From: Phycisphaerae bacterium
Lineage (GTDB): Bacteria > Planctomycetota > Phycisphaerae > Tepidisphaerales > Tepidisphaeraceae
Reading direction: 5' to 3'
Length of the DNA: 44,376 nt
Assembly: GCA_025924315.1 (NCBI GenBank)
Contig: JAICIO010000042.1
Span: 1 to 44,376 of the forward strand
Shown: piece after piece, positions 25,307 through 33,532 of the stretch
Layout of the letters: each line of letters begins with the position of its first letter
How positions within the stretch are numbered: the first letter of the stretch is position 1
Made by a program: the position numbers and the translations under genes
The notes under the pieces: generated by a model
The model's database searches: none
What the model saw: the letters and a program-made list of their open reading frames with translations, nothing else
Told to the model about the DNA's origin: nothing

Positions 25307-25633
25307 TCACTTATCGCCAGATTCGATTTTGCAGAGGCGATACATCGCCTGTTCTCGAAGCGGCGTTTCGTTCGAAGTCGCAAACTCTCGGATCACGGCG
25401 AGGGCGTCGGGCGTGCCAATCGCCCTTAATGCCCAAAAGCATTTCTTGTAGTAAGCGCCGTAGTCGTCATACGCGAGGTAATCCAGCCGCGGTTTGAGAA
25501 GAATTGCCTGCCTCAAAAACGAGATCGCATAGGGATCAGCTGTACGCTGCAAAAATCCAATAATCTTCTCGTGCTCGTAATGATCTTCTCGAATGAGCTT
25601 CGCGCACGATTCGACAATTTGCCTGGATGTCAT
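25307..25633 (-). CDS. Small HEAT-like protein, cassette gene 4
   Basis: 108 residues from the ATG at 25633, 17 bases after the stop of the preceding gene; the frame stays open further upstream but would overlap that gene by about 95 bases. The sequence is helical with HEAT-like pairs: IVESCAKLIREDHYEHEKIIGFLQRTADPYAISFL, then KKCFWALRAIGTPDALAVIREF. RAIGTPDAL is a typical HEAT turn. No signal peptide. It is probably a cytoplasmic protein-binding module. It is last in a four-gene minus-strand cassette that begins with another HEAT protein at 27006. Confidence 0.68.
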   Translation of the reverse strand: MTSRQIVESCAKLIREDHYEHEKIIGFLQRTADPYAISFLRQAILLKPRLDYLAYDDYGAYYKKCFWALRAIGTPDALAVIREFATSNETPLREQAMYRLCKIESGDK

Positions 25634-25649
25634 GGGTTCTACATTCTCA

Positions 25650-26141
25650 TCAATCGGCTTCGCCGAGTCTCCGACGGATGCTTGCCGATTTGTATTCGCC
25701 GCGGGTGCAGAATGAACAGGCGCACGGCCTTTTGCCGTGCGCACCGGGATAGTAGCGCCAGCCGAAAATCTGTCGAAGGACGCGCATCCAATGAATCTCG
25801 TCGGCTGCGATGCGTCGCGGAATGATGACTTCCCAGCCTTCTTGCGCTTCGCCGGACATGAACGCCGCGACCGCCTGCGCCGCGGTCATCCAGCGATGCG
25901 CACGTCCATAGTGACCGACCCAAACGCGCTCCTCGTCCCGAATGCGGAAATAAACGCCGGCAATCGGCCCTTTTCCGCGCCGCTTCAGCTCGCGAAGCCA
26001 CTGATGCGAGAGGAAGAAATTCCGCGTAACCGGAACGGCGAAGACTCCGCCGGGAAAGTCACCGCTCGCTTTCCGCAGCCGCGAAATACCCGAACGCCGG
26101 ATGCGGGCGACCGTCGATTCAGGCGCGAGATGGACGAACAT
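25650..26141 (-). CDS. Possible ADP-ribosyltransferase-fold protein, cassette gene 3
   Basis: 163 residues from the ATG at 26141, nine bases after GGAGG; an ATG at 26147 is too close to that site. The sequence opens MFVHLAPESTVARIRRSGI, then GGVFAVPVT, and later EVIIPRRIAADEI. A His near the start followed by an ...I..SGI helix, a GV[FY] strand and a C-terminal E-V-x-x-P strand resembles ART folds such as DarT-like or KptA-like proteins. This is inference from pattern only. HYGRAHRWMTAAQA and a C-terminal CACSFC Cys cluster are further conserved-looking blocks. It overlaps the HAD gene by 23 bases. Confidence 0.6.
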   Translation of the reverse strand: MFVHLAPESTVARIRRSGISRLRKASGDFPGGVFAVPVTRNFFLSHQWLRELKRRGKGPIAGVYFRIRDEERVWVGHYGRAHRWMTAAQAVAAFMSGEAQEGWEVIIPRRIAADEIHWMRVLRQIFGWRYYPGAHGKRPCACSFCTRGEYKSASIRRRLGEAD

Positions 26142-26634
26142 TGCCATTGCCCTCCTCGTTTCGTTTGACCTCGGTAGCAGACTCGGAGTGCTCATCGACG
26201 GCATGAAGAATCCGTCCGACCCAATCCGCGGACGATCGGTCAACAACCACAACTTGGAATCCGTGTCGTTCGCCTTCGATCGCGACACCCGGCGAGTCAT
26301 CGACATGCACATCAATGCCAAAGGCAGCGGGGTTCTTGCTGGGTGCGGCACCGTGGCCAAAGCGTTTCATGTGCTCGGATTGGTTCACCACACGAGCTAC
26401 TCGGATGCCGTGGGCGCGCATCCAGCATTTGACTGCGAAAGGGCGTCGATAGGAGGTCGTGTAGATCCAAAGCTCGTGTCCGCGACTGTGCAGATCGCGC
26501 GCGAGCTGAGTAGTGCCGCGGCGGAGAGGTTCGTCGTGGATGAACAGCCGCAGCAACCACGAAAGGCGCGGCTCGCAGGGAACGTCGCCTCCGTAGCAGA
26601 TCAAAGTGTCGTCAAGGTCGAACGAGATGCGCAC
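26119..26634 (-). CDS. HAD-family phosphatase-like protein, cassette gene 2
   Basis: 171 residues from a GTG at 26634. HAD motif I is DLDDT (6-10) with nucleophile Asp6. Motif II is the Thr in IYTTSYR (57-63). A Lys at 100 is the likely motif III. Motif IV is VDDSPG (111-116). The set is complete, so phosphatase activity is plausible. There is no large cap domain, only a short helical insertion after motif I (CEPRLSWLLRLFIHDEPLRRGT). Its 3' end overlaps the next gene, so the cassette is probably translated as a unit. Substrate unknown. Confidence 0.78.
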   Translation of the reverse strand: MRISFDLDDTLICYGGDVPCEPRLSWLLRLFIHDEPLRRGTTQLARDLHSRGHELWIYTTSYRRPFAVKCWMRAHGIRVARVVNQSEHMKRFGHGAAPSKNPAAFGIDVHVDDSPGVAIEGERHGFQVVVVDRSSADWVGRILHAVDEHSESATEVKRNEEGNGNVRPSRA

Positions 26635-26652
26635 GCTGAGTGATTGTACGAG

Positions 26653-27006
26653 CTACAGCGCATTAATCCTTCGGCCACGGCGGTGGGCGGCGAGGAGTTT
26701 TCTCGCGCGTCGGCGGAGGCGCTCGTCGGGGTCTTGTTGCAGTTTTTCGATCGCGGCGACGACATCCGGTTCGCGCTCGCGCGGCGAGCCGTCGGCGAGC
26801 AGATGAAAGACGTGGCTGCGCACCCGCGGCGAAGGATCGGCGACGAGCGAGAGAATTCGATCCCATACGCGTGGCTCGTTGCGTTTTACGTGGCAGGGGC
26901 AGAGCGATTGGAGGGCCTTCGCACGGATCGAGGGGTCGGTACTTTCAGTGCGGAGGAGTAGTTCGCCGATGTCGTCGCGTGAGGTTCGTTGGTTGCAGAG
27001 TCGCAT
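26653..27006 (-). CDS. Small HEAT-repeat protein, cassette gene 1
   Basis: 117 residues from the ATG at 27006; a GTG at 27036 is less likely because it lies in a palindrome. HEAT-like helices include DPSIRAKALQSL, EPRVWDRILSLVADPSPRVRSHVFHLLADGSPREREPDVVAAI and DERLRRRARKLLA. CPCHVKRN forms a Cys-x-Cys turn between repeats. Soluble, no signal. It ends 18 bases before the HAD gene and starts the four-gene cassette. The Arg-rich C-terminus could bind nucleic acid, by inference. Confidence 0.75.
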   Translation of the reverse strand: MRLCNQRTSRDDIGELLLRTESTDPSIRAKALQSLCPCHVKRNEPRVWDRILSLVADPSPRVRSHVFHLLADGSPREREPDVVAAIEKLQQDPDERLRRRARKLLAAHRRGRRINAL

Positions 27007-27021
27007 GTGTGAATGTCGGGT

Positions 27022-27193
27022 GAGCCACCAAGGCACAAGGACGCCAAGAAAATATCACGCACAAAGATCGCAAAGCTCGCAAAGAAAACAAAGACAAAGC
27101 TGAATTTCTTCTTTGTGCTCTTTGCGATCTTTGCATTCTTTGAGCTGAATGCTTCGACTTCTACTTTGCGTCGTGGCGCCTTCGCGGTTAATT
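27022..27193. repeat. Inverted repeat of AAAGATCGCAAAG words
   Basis: The outer arms (GAGCCACCAAGGCACAAGG from 27022 and the GGCGCCTTCGCGGTTAATT side to 27193) are loose complements. The inner arms are better: CAAAGATCGCAAAG (27061 region) pairs with CTTTGCGATCTTTG (27119-27132). The element lies just before the first cassette gene start and after the acetyltransferase-like gene's 3' end, 27240. Confidence 0.7.
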
Positions 27194-27239
27194 AATTCCA
27201 ATTCGACGCGGGGAAGCCGCCCGGGCCAAGTGTTGGACC

Positions 27240-28691
27240 TCACACCTTCACAAAGATCCTACCTGCGTACATCACCTCCATCACGAGCAGGATCACGACG
27301 ACGTAGCTCAGCGCGAAAATGAGTGACGCGTTTTCCGGCGTGCCGATGTGGGGGATGTGTTTCACCGCGTCCGTGATCACGTGTTGATAGGCGGACCAGA
27401 GCGAAAGCGGCTTTCCGCCATCGACCGTCATTTTGGTCTTCACGACGATCGTGATGCGGACGAGCATGCCGGAGAGGACGAAGGCGGCGATCGCGTTCAT
27501 GCCGTAGATCTTGAAAGGGAGGAACCAACGTCGCTTCTCAAGCACATCGATACAGTAGAAGAGCGCGCCGAGGCAGAGCATCGCCATGCCGGCGGTGAAG
27601 ACCGTGAATGATGGCGTCCACATGTCCTTATTGATCGGCAACAGCCAGCGGTCGAGCGCCAGGCCGGTGAGTAAGACGAAGAGGCCGAAGACGAGCAGGC
27701 CTGAGCAGCGCTCCGCGAGCGGGCGCGTCGTGCGAAGCCAGAAGCCGACGAGGATGCCGATCAGTACCGAAGCGATGGCGGGGAGGGTCGAAAGGGCGCC
27801 TTCGTTATCGGGATAGTAATACGCGTGGTTCCATCGCCCTTCACGAATCAGGAGCCACTCGTCGATGTGGCGAGCGAGATTGTCTTCCTTCGTGATCGAG
27901 CCGGTCTTGTGTCCCGGGAACGGCGCTTTCAGCATGAGGGCAGAGTAAATCGCCATGAACGCGATCGCGGCGACGATGATCGTCCGCCAGCCGACGAACA
28001 AGCCGATCGTGGCGGCGATGCCGTAGCAGATGCCGATGCGCTGGAGCACGCCGGGGATGCGGAAGGTCGTCGGCGAGAGCAGGCCGTTGCCCCATGTGAA
28101 GTCGCCGGACAGGCCCTGCGTTTTGTGAATCACGACGTTCATCACGATCGCGAAGACGTAGAAGAGGATGAGGAACGAGCCGGTGAGAATGGCGGTGAAC
28201 TTGATCGACTTCCACGGGACGAGGATGAGCACGACGCCCAGGCAGCAGAACACCCACGCGGCGATGCGCACCGCGAAGATCCACGCGTGATCGGAAGGGA
28301 TCGTCGCGAGGCGGATGTACGGGATGCCTTGCAGCAGCTGGCCGAGCGTGAAGAGCGCGAGAGCGCGCGTCCACACATGACCGAGAAGTTCTTTCCGCGT
28401 CGCGCCGGATGCGAGTCGCTTCGCCATCGAAAATGGCGTCGCGACGCCAACGATGAACAGAAAGAACGGAAAGATCAGGTCGGTCGGCGTCCAACCCGCC
28501 CAGGTGTACGCGTCAGCGTGTTCCAGCGGCCAATACTTCGGATCCGGCTGTTGATTCACCAGCACCATCGCCGCGATGGTGATCCCACGAAAGACGTCGA
28601 GTGACGCGAGGCGCGCCGATTTCGGCGCTTCCAGCGATCCATCGATTTTGGGAGCGAATTCAACGTCTGGGTTTGCGAGAGTGGTGGTCAT
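27240..28691 (-). CDS. Heparan-glucosaminide N-acetyltransferase-like membrane protein
   Basis: 483 residues from the ATG at 28691; an upstream ATG at 28715 lacks support. The protein has about ten membrane segments. The N-terminal block RLASLDVFRGITIAAMVLVN is the signature of the HGSNAT/DUF5009 group, and WTPTDLIFPFFLFIVGVA follows as the second conserved segment. A later FKIYGMNAIAAFVLSG matches the same family. These proteins move acetyl groups across membranes onto sugars and are common in glycan-degrading bacteria. The likely substrate is an exported amino sugar or polysaccharide. The gene is followed by a palindrome and then the four-gene cassette on the same strand. Confidence 0.88.
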   Translation of the reverse strand: MTTTLANPDVEFAPKIDGSLEAPKSARLASLDVFRGITIAAMVLVNQQPDPKYWPLEHADAYTWAGWTPTDLIFPFFLFIVGVATPFSMAKRLASGATRKELLGHVWTRALALFTLGQLLQGIPYIRLATIPSDHAWIFAVRIAAWVFCCLGVVLILVPWKSIKFTAILTGSFLILFYVFAIVMNVVIHKTQGLSGDFTWGNGLLSPTTFRIPGVLQRIGICYGIAATIGLFVGWRTIIVAAIAFMAIYSALMLKAPFPGHKTGSITKEDNLARHIDEWLLIREGRWNHAYYYPDNEGALSTLPAIASVLIGILVGFWLRTTRPLAERCSGLLVFGLFVLLTGLALDRWLLPINKDMWTPSFTVFTAGMAMLCLGALFYCIDVLEKRRWFLPFKIYGMNAIAAFVLSGMLVRITIVVKTKMTVDGGKPLSLWSAYQHVITDAVKHIPHIGTPENASLIFALSYVVVILLVMEVMYAGRIFVKV

Positions 28692-28722
28692 CACGCGGGC
28701 AGTGTAGCACATCATGCCAGCG

Positions 28723-28859
28723 AAGGGTTCAGGGTTCGGGGTTCAGGGTTCCGTTGAAAAAAGTTGGCAGTCGTCAGTTAGCAGTTGTCTCCACACGGTC
28801 AACAGACAACTGCGAACTGACAACTTTCCTGAACCCTGAACCCCGAACCCTGAACCCTT
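28723..28859. repeat. Two-layer inverted repeat (GGGTTCA and CAGTTGTC words)
   Basis: The outer arms repeat GGGTTCA words (28723-28752) and their complements TGAACCC (28827-28859). Inside, AAGTTGGCAG...GCAGTTGTCT (28761-28790) pairs with AGACAACTGCGAACTGACAACTT (28804-28826). Two unrelated word families are nested. No CRISPR-like equal spacing. Confidence 0.8.
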
Positions 28860-28876
28860 GTTATCGGCCTCTGACA

Positions 28877-28921
28877 ACGATTAAGGCATTTCTTGACACG
28901 ATTTAGGCACGCGGGTACCGT
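28877..28921 (+). promoter_or_regulatory. Possible promoter with two operator-like repeats
   Basis: TTGACA (28893-28898), a 17 base spacer and TACCGT (28916-28921) form a promoter with a good -35 and a weak -10. ACGATTAAGGCA (28877-28888) and ACGATTTAGGCA (28898-28909) are direct repeats 21 bases apart, two helix turns, placed on either side of the -35 box. They suggest binding of a dimeric activator or repressor for the transport locus. Confidence 0.45.
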
Positions 28922-28924
28922 TCG

Positions 28925-29127
28925 TCACGCGCCTCGAAAGCCGCGCGGCGCGGGGAAATCTTGCCGATGTTTCACGGCTTGAGTGCGGTCGGATCCACCG
29001 TACTCGACGCGCGAAGCGGAATGAGGATAAGCACCTGCAGCGCCCGCTGTGTCAGGCGACATACCTGATGGCGAACCGATTCTCATGACGATGAGAGATT
29101 GGTGTGGGCGTCTCGGAGAATCTCCTG
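28925..29127 (+). other. Structured 200 bp leader of transport locus
   Basis: No gene is seen. Possible hairpins are TCAGGCGACATACCTGA (29055 region), CCGATTCTCAT/ATGAGAGATTGG (29078-29104) and GGAGAATCTCC (29115-29125), the last covering the ribosome-binding site. It does not match a riboswitch I know, but the length and structure would suit regulation. Confidence 0.35.
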
Positions 29128-30489
29128 ATGAACGGCCGTCCTTCTGTTGTATATCAATCGCTTCTGAGCCTTGGGTTGCTCGTGTTCGCCAGCGTGGCTT
29201 CGCATGCATCGGCGGCGCTCATTGATGCTGCCGTGAAGGCATCGACCGACGGCGCGACGATCCGCGCGGTGATCGTTCCGTTCATTCAGCAACAAGTCGC
29301 GAACTTGCAAAAGGACGACCCGGCCGCGCAGTCCGCCGCGCGAGATGCGCTTGCGGCCGAGGCCGGCGGTGGAAATCAAAAAGGCCCATCCGTTTTCTAT
29401 CTCGACAGCTACGCAGACGAGCTTAACAAGCAGCTTCTTCCGGTGATGAAGAACCCGAACTGGCGCGTTCGCCTCAGCGCCGCCATTACCGCCGCACGCG
29501 TTGCTCAGGCGGCGCAGACTTCGCGTCTGGCCGACGTCGCGTCCGCGGCGCTCGACGATCAGTCCGACGCCGTCGTCGTTTGCGGACTCGAAATCGCCCG
29601 CTACACGATCCCGAGCATCGCGAGCAACCCAGGGGCGAAAGATTCGCTGATGCCGAAGGTCGTCGCGCTCGTCACCAAGCGCCCGACCGCGACGTTCACG
29701 CAATACGGCTACAACGCGCTGTCGCTCGATCTGATCGAGATGGCGAAGGTTCGCCCATGGACGCCGCAGCAGTGGACGACAGCGCTGTCGCATGTGATTC
29801 CTGGCATACAGGAGATCTTCCGAAAACGGCTGGACGAGTACGCCAATGGGGTGCCGGATGATCCCCAGCAGGAACGGCGTGCCGCACTGATCCTCACGCA
29901 TCAGCTCGCATGGGCGGCGCAGGCGCTGCATCCGCCGGAGCAGCAGGTGACGCTGCAGTTGCTCGTGGATCTGATGTCGTTCGCGTCGCAGCGCGCGGTG
30001 ACCGCGAAGGATAACCAGACCCGCGATCAGCTGATCGAACTCGTGTCGTACACCGCCAGCGCGATTGGCGTGACGGGCGACCCGCAGCTTACGGCTGCGG
30101 TTTCGCCGCTGGAGAGATTCCCGCGCGGCACGCCCGCCGAGACTGTCGCTCAGTCAGTACAGGCCGCCATTCAGGCGATCCGAACGAACCAGCCCGGGGT
30201 GAAAGCTCCGCCGGCGGTTCGCGCCGTTGCCGTCGAGATCAAGCCGAAGACCGGGCCGTCTACCGAGCAATCGATTCTGCCGCAATCGTCCACCAAGCCG
30301 GTGATGTCCTCGCCGATTGGACCGACAACACTGCCCGCGGGCACCGGTGGCGCCGCGCCGCGCACGACGCCGACGACACCGCCGCCGGGCTCGCACCCGA
30401 CGAACGCGCCCAAGACCGGCGCGGGTGGCGCCGGTCACGCCGATGCTTCGCGCGCCGGCTTCTTCCGTTCACCTGACCCGCTCGGTTAA
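29128..30489 (+). CDS. Exported ARM/HEAT-like protein, unknown
   Basis: 453 residues from the ATG at 29128, with GGAGA about nine bases upstream; a GTG at 29104 is the alternative. A signal peptide ends near ASA. The body is Ala-rich and helical, with HEAT-like pairs such as WRVRLSAAITAARVAQAA, LADVASAALDDQSDAVVVCGLEIARY and QLLVDLMSFASQRAV. The C-terminal 120 residues are low-complexity, rich in Pro, Thr and Gly (TTPTTPPPGSHPTN), and end FFRSPDPLG. Nine bases after its stop comes the first peptide-binding protein gene, so it heads the transport locus. Function unknown. Confidence 0.75.
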   Translation: MNGRPSVVYQSLLSLGLLVFASVASHASAALIDAAVKASTDGATIRAVIVPFIQQQVANLQKDDPAAQSAARDALAAEAGGGNQKGPSVFYLDSYADELNKQLLPVMKNPNWRVRLSAAITAARVAQAAQTSRLADVASAALDDQSDAVVVCGLEIARYTIPSIASNPGAKDSLMPKVVALVTKRPTATFTQYGYNALSLDLIEMAKVRPWTPQQWTTALSHVIPGIQEIFRKRLDEYANGVPDDPQQERRAALILTHQLAWAAQALHPPEQQVTLQLLVDLMSFASQRAVTAKDNQTRDQLIELVSYTASAIGVTGDPQLTAAVSPLERFPRGTPAETVAQSVQAAIQAIRTNQPGVKAPPAVRAVAVEIKPKTGPSTEQSILPQSSTKPVMSSPIGPTTLPAGTGGAAPRTTPTTPPPGSHPTNAPKTGAGGAGHADASRAGFFRSPDPLG

Positions 30490-30498
30490 AGTCTGGCA

Positions 30499-32196
30499 AT
30501 GCTTCGTCTGCTGGTCATTCCTCTCGCGCTGCTGATCCTTCTCGCGGGCGCGATGGCATGGTCCGGCTCGGCCGCGGAAAAACGCGCCGACTTCACCTTC
30601 GTTTCCATCCGTGATGTCTACACCCTTGATACGAACCAGATGTCGTATCTGCAGGATTTTCGCCTCGCATATTGCATCTGGGAAGGTCTCTACTCGTACG
30701 ACGGCATGACGCTCAAACCGATTCCCGGCGTCGCGTCCTCTTGCGACGTCAGCGCGGACAAGCGCGTCTTCACATTCCACCTGCGACCCGAAGCCGTATG
30801 GAGCAACGGCGATCCCGTCACCGCGCACGACTTCGCGTTCGCGTGGCGGCGCATGCTCGAATCGCCCGGTGAGTACACGTACCTGCACTACTACATCAAA
30901 GGCGCCGAGCCGTACCTTCAGGCGTACCAGGCATATCTCAAAGATCCGCAGCACACTCCAAAGCCTGACTTCAAAACCGTCGGCGAACAGGTGATCGACG
31001 ATCACACGTTCAAGGTGACGCTCAGCGATCCGGTGACGTTCTTCTTCGATCTCATGGCCTTTCCGCCGTTCTTTCCGCTGAATCAAAAATCGATGGAGCC
31101 GTTCGCGAAGCGCGATCCTGTCACCGGGAATGTGACCTACGACGGCCGATTCACCCGTCCCGGCGTCGTTGGCAACGGCCCGTTCATCATGACCAAGTGG
31201 GACTTCAAGCGTCGGGTGCGCCTCGCGAAAAGTCCCAGCTATTGGGACCGCGCGAACGTCAAAAGCAATTCAATCGAGATGGTCGTCGTCGAAGATCCGC
31301 TCGGCCAATTCCTCCGCTACGAAGCCGGCGAAGTCGATTGGCTGCCGAACGTTCCATCCGACGTCGGCCCCGAGCTCATCGCCCAACACCGCGAAGATCT
31401 CCGTCTCTTCGGCGGATTCGGAAGCTACTTCCTCTCCTGCATGTCGCAGCCGAAGCTGCACAACGGCCAACCAAACCCGCTTGCAGATATGCGCGTTCGT
31501 CAGGCGCTGGCTATGGGTTTCGATCGCGAGCCGATCGTGAAGAACGTCACGCGCATGGGCGAGAAGCCCGCGTCGACCTACATCCCGCCGGACATTTTCC
31601 CGGGATTCAAAGTCGAACCGGGCTTCACATTTGATCCGGTTCGCGCCAAGAAGCTATTGGCCGAAGCGGGCATCACGGGCAATCGTCTGCCGGGTGTGAG
31701 TTTCCTCGTGCGAAGTTCCAGCCCGGTCGAAGCGAACACGGTTCAAAGCATCGTCAATCAGTGGAAGGCGAACCTCGGCCTCGACATCGACATCGAGCTA
31801 ATCGAATCGAAGATCGCACGGCAGCGCCTCAACGACAAAGATTACGAGATCGCCATCGCCGACTGGATCGGGGATTATCCCGATCCATCCACGTTCACCG
31901 ACAAGTACCGCTCGAACAGCGTGAACAACGATTCCGGCTGGGTGAACCAGGAATACGATTCGCTCCTCGATCAGGCGCAGAAAGAAGCGGATGCGCAGAA
32001 GCGCTATGCGCTGCTCGAGAAGGCGAATCGAATGCTCGACGTCGAAGTGCCGATCATTCCGCTGTACTACATCACCAATCAGTATCTCTTCCGCGACAAC
32101 GTGCGCGGCATCAACCTGAGCCCGCGGAACATGACGATGCTGAAGGGCGTGTGGGTGGATCACGATGAGAAGCTCGTGAGTGGGGGGAACGGCTGA
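30499..32196 (+). CDS. Peptide ABC transporter substrate-binding protein 1
   Basis: 565 residues. An N-terminal hydrophobic segment (LLVIPLALLILLAGAMAW) acts as signal or anchor, and no lipobox Cys is seen. The SBP_bac_5 fold is shown by YCIWEGLYSYDG (about 56-67), FHLRPEAVWSNGDPVTAHDFAFAWRRML and the lobe II segments RQALAMGFDREPIV and YEIAIADWIGDYPDPSTF. It should bind oligopeptides or related ligands. Its TGA shares one base with the ATG of the permease gene (TGATG at 32194-32198). It closely resembles OppA rather than dipeptide-binding DppA in the WSNGDPVTA block. Confidence 0.9.
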   Translation: MLRLLVIPLALLILLAGAMAWSGSAAEKRADFTFVSIRDVYTLDTNQMSYLQDFRLAYCIWEGLYSYDGMTLKPIPGVASSCDVSADKRVFTFHLRPEAVWSNGDPVTAHDFAFAWRRMLESPGEYTYLHYYIKGAEPYLQAYQAYLKDPQHTPKPDFKTVGEQVIDDHTFKVTLSDPVTFFFDLMAFPPFFPLNQKSMEPFAKRDPVTGNVTYDGRFTRPGVVGNGPFIMTKWDFKRRVRLAKSPSYWDRANVKSNSIEMVVVEDPLGQFLRYEAGEVDWLPNVPSDVGPELIAQHREDLRLFGGFGSYFLSCMSQPKLHNGQPNPLADMRVRQALAMGFDREPIVKNVTRMGEKPASTYIPPDIFPGFKVEPGFTFDPVRAKKLLAEAGITGNRLPGVSFLVRSSSPVEANTVQSIVNQWKANLGLDIDIELIESKIARQRLNDKDYEIAIADWIGDYPDPSTFTDKYRSNSVNNDSGWVNQEYDSLLDQAQKEADAQKRYALLEKANRMLDVEVPIIPLYYITNQYLFRDNVRGINLSPRNMTMLKGVWVDHDEKLVSGGNG

Positions 32197-33125
32197 TGGC
32201 TCGCTTCCTCGCCTGGCGGCTCGCGCAGTTTCCGCTCATCCTCGCGATCATTTATCTGATCACGTTTTTCTTCGTATGGGTCGCGCCCGGCAGCCCGTTT
32301 GGGCAGGGCGAGCGACAGCTCAACAAGGATGCGCGCGAAGCGCTCGAGCAGAAGTTTCACGCGCGATCGGCTGCGCAGTTTCTCGAGTACTATCCGAAAG
32401 AAGTAATCTTCCACGGCGACTTCGGCCCGAGCATGCAGTACGCCGAGTGGTCCGTGAACGACATTCTCAAGAGCGCGCTACCGATCTCCGTCGCGCTTGG
32501 ACTCTTCGCCCTCACGATCGGCACGTTGCTCGGCGTATTGATCGGCACGCTCGCCGCCGTCTATCGCGGCGGGCTTTTTGATTGGACGAGCCTTTCCATC
32601 GTCCTCATTGGCATCAGCATCCCGAGCTTCGTGACCGCCGCTTTACTCCTGTCGATCTTCGCGGGCGCATTGCACTGGTTCCCCATCGGCGGATGGGGTT
32701 CGATCCGCGATATGATTCTGCCCGGAATTGCGCTTTCACTCGCGCCGATGGCATACATCGCGCGGCTCACGCGCGTGAGTATGATCGACGTGATCAGCAG
32801 CGATTTCGTCCGCACCGCCCGTGCGAAAGGTCTCTCGCGATCGATCGTGATCTGGAAGCACTGCCTTCGAAACGCGTTCCTCCCCGTCCTGAGCTATCTC
32901 GGTCCCGCGGCCGCGGGAACGCTCACCGGATCGTTCGTCGTCGAAAAAGTCTTCAGCATCCCCGGACTCGGCCAGCATTTCGTCAACAGCATCCAAAACC
33001 GCGACCGCACGCTGATCCTTGGCACGGTGATGGTGTATTCGTTGTTTTTACTAACGTTCAATCTACTTGTGGATATCGGATACGCGCTGGTCGACCCGCG
33101 CGTCGATGTGACGGCGAAAGGTTGA
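32196..33125 (+). CDS. Peptide ABC permease 1, OppB-like
   Basis: 309 residues, usual OppB length. The first membrane segment (LAQFPLILAIIYLITFFFVWV) is followed by a periplasmic loop, then five more segments. The cytoplasmic EAA-type loop is RTARAKGLSRSIVIWKHCLRNAFLPVL, the contact for the ATPases. Together with the OppC-like protein after the palindrome it forms one channel. The start shares a base with the previous stop. A 366 bp nested palindrome separates this gene from its partner permease gene, which is unusual inside an operon. Confidence 0.92.
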   Translation: MARFLAWRLAQFPLILAIIYLITFFFVWVAPGSPFGQGERQLNKDAREALEQKFHARSAAQFLEYYPKEVIFHGDFGPSMQYAEWSVNDILKSALPISVALGLFALTIGTLLGVLIGTLAAVYRGGLFDWTSLSIVLIGISIPSFVTAALLLSIFAGALHWFPIGGWGSIRDMILPGIALSLAPMAYIARLTRVSMIDVISSDFVRTARAKGLSRSIVIWKHCLRNAFLPVLSYLGPAAAGTLTGSFVVEKVFSIPGLGQHFVNSIQNRDRTLILGTVMVYSLFLLTFNLLVDIGYALVDPRVDVTAKG

Positions 33126-33141
33126 GGATGGAAGGAATTTG

Positions 33142-33507
33142 CCCCCTCTCCCTGAACGGGAGAGGGTAGGGGTAGGGGTGAGGGTGAAGCGTGGTAGACG
33201 AGTTGCGCTACTTTCGAACGTAGCGGCAGACGTCATCCTGAGCGAAGCGGAGGATCTCGATATCGAGAGCGAGATTCGATCCCGGGATCCTTCGCTTCGC
33301 TCAGAGCATGTGATCTTTTGGGTGGCGAGGGCATCGTGCCCTCGCATTTGCGGCTATAGCCGCGCTTGCGAGGGCAAGATGCCCTCGCCACCACGTTGAA
33401 AAAATCACACGCTCTCAGGATGACGACCGGAGCGAACTCGCGAGACCGCGCCACTCGACTACCACGCTCGACCCTCACCCTAACCCTCTCCGTTTCGGGG
33501 AGAGGGG
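33142..33507. repeat. Three-layer nested palindrome between permease genes
   Basis: The outermost layer runs from CCCCTCTCCC (33143) to GGGGAGAGGGG (33507), with GGGTAGGGGTGAGGGTGAAGCGTGGTAGACGAG-like left words answered by complements on the right. The second layer has arms CTGAGCGAAGCGGAGGATC (33238-33256) and GATCCTTCGCTTCGCTCAG (33286-33304), plus a distant GTCATCCTGAG/CTCAGGATGAC pair (33232-33242 with 33414-33424). The third layer, 33321-33392, has perfect 14-base arms GGTGGCGAGGGCAT and ATGCCCTCGCCACC. No gene is visible in it. The ribosome-binding site of the next gene begins 14 bases after its end. Confidence 0.8.
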
Positions 33508-33532
33508 ACGAGGAAGACGAAGAGGATTTGAT

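Noticed and set aside
28925-29127. A known riboswitch in the leader
   Set aside because: The hairpins do not match a class I recognise, so only a structured leader is reported.
33142-33507. Insertion sequence between oppB and oppC
   Set aside because: No transposase reading frame and no target duplication; the arms are made of nested repeat words.
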